Of a DNA stretch of 64,000 bases, positions 63,403-64,000 are shown piece by piece. Numbering within the stretch: position 1 is the first letter of the stretch; each line of letters starts with the position of its first letter. Source of the DNA: Burkholderia cepacia ATCC 25416 (GTDB lineage Bacteria; Pseudomonadota; Gammaproteobacteria; Burkholderiales; Burkholderiaceae). The notes under the pieces were generated by a model. That model worked only from the letters and a program-made list of their open reading frames with translations, searched no databases and was not told the origin of the DNA. Location of the stretch: positions 744,001-808,000 of the forward strand of contig NZ_CP012981.1 of the NCBI RefSeq assembly GCF_001411495.1. The letters are read 5' to 3'. Both the position numbers and the translations under genes were made by a program.

Positions 63403-64000
63403 AGGATTGGCGGCCTGAATTTTCGCGCACGCGAAAACTGGGTAGCACTTTCCTCGTCCAGCATATCGATAAAATGGTTGCGTACGGTTAGACTTGCGGT
63501 AGGTCGATTTATCGGGGTTCCGCAAGGGACGTCTACCTACCGCCTGCTTTGCAGGTTCCGGCCGTGCCGGTTTCACTTGGTCCGCCAAGCAAGCGTACCC
63601 GCGACATTCTGAGGCTCCTTCGGGAGCCTCACCCATTTCTGGCGTAGCGTCCCGTTTGCGTTTCCACGGCCTCGCGGCGCCACAACGTGCCGCGATCCGT
63701 GAACGACCGGTCTCTTGCGGGCGACGCGACCACTCGGCCGGTTTTCCACGGCAATGGCCATGGACGAGCCGCCCGCCCCTTCTACGACGTCGGAACGCCC
63801 GACAAACACCCCCCCGGACTAGCCAGAGCACCACCAGCCCTGTGGCGGGCCTCTATTTGAGCCGCATGCACAAGAGGCAAAGCTAAAGCCTTCTTCTGGA
63901 AAACTTCTTGGGCGATCGCAGACCAATGATGCGGTTCCGCGTGCTGCTGTCCCGGAGCCCTGAGCCGTCCGTGGACGGCTCAGGGGGCGGCGGTAGGGGC
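63403..64000. other. Noncoding right end with hairpins
   Basis: No convincing gene in about 600 bases. It holds the second palindrome (63420-63437), a UUCG-looped hairpin GAGGCTCC/GGAGCCTC (63611-63630) and a perfect 13-bp hairpin (63958-63985). The GC-rich composition returns here after the AT-rich ATPase gene. Confidence 0.5.
63420..63437. repeat. 18-bp palindrome, right copy
   Basis: TTTTCGCG, centre CA, CGCGAAAA: arms identical to 60191-60208, with one changed central base. It lies 17 bases after the ATPase stop. Confidence 0.6.

Larger units (their letters stand above)
55908..64000. mobile_element. Island 2, mobilizable element in tandem (open at right)
   Basis: Begins just after attR with its own integrase and contains a MOBQ relaxase, an RSF1010-like oriT, a TraD-like gene, a VirB6-like gene and an RloC-like cargo gene. 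The right end is outside the window. Reading it as a separate element in the same att site is inference from the second integrase and the middle att copy. Confidence 0.75.

Overview
The window looks like a chromosomal segment of a Burkholderiales bacterium, most likely Burkholderia (cepacia-complex type). The support is very GC-rich coding with strong G/C third positions, the mreBCD-mrdA-rodA block beside gatCAB, the def-fmt-htpX-rsmB-DUF4390-ntrYX order, and a QueE cysteine motif (CX14CX2C) known from Burkholderia QueE. The species call is inference; no search was run.

Core region (1-39014). From left to right: the 3' end of metW; an AmpG-like permease overlapping an M48-family protein with an altered catalytic motif; an AraC regulator divergent from a zinc alcohol dehydrogenase; xth; a PPK2 kinase; gatCAB (minus strand); and divergently the rod-shape operon mreB-mreC-mreD-mrdA-rodA. 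Next come a Sel1-repeat protein, an HpcH/HpaI aldolase, queDEC and tRNA-Phe. A long minus-strand cluster then carries def, fmt, a LysE exporter, htpX, rsmB, DUF4390, ntrY-like and ntrX-like genes. It is followed by dprA, a thioredoxin-like gene, topB, a LysR regulator, a D-2-hydroxyacid dehydrogenase, a patatin and a hotdog thioesterase, and ends at tRNA-Lys(CUU).

Island 1 (39015-55907). A 49-bp direct repeat of the tRNA-Lys 3' end (38966-39014 and 55859-55907) brackets a 16.9-kb element with its own tyrosine integrase. Cargo: small unknown genes, a translationally coupled three-gene cassette led by a TIGR04255-like protein, and a type III restriction-modification pair. The replication/maintenance half holds a DUF6573-like gene, a winged-helix replication-relaxation-like gene between two long noncoding blocks full of perfect hairpins, a RepA-type ATPase, an AlpA-like regulator and the integrase. 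Two copies of a 46-bp sequence able to form a G-quadruplex lie in the same orientation upstream of the left-end gene and of the regulator/repA operon.

Island 2 (55908 to beyond 64000). A second integrase begins just past the right repeat, so a second element appears to sit in tandem. It carries a lipoprotein, an orphan VirB6/TrbL-like T4SS protein, a MOBQ relaxase, ten 11-bp repeats in exact phase, an RSF1010-like oriT, a TraD-like accessory gene and, in visibly more AT-rich DNA, a zinc-hook ABC ATPase resembling the anticodon nuclease RloC. Together these suggest a mobilizable element with anti-phage cargo. The most novel-looking signals are the hairpin-dense blocks around 49.4-51.6 kb, the paired G-quadruplex sequences, the phased 11-bp array and the TIGR04255 cassette.
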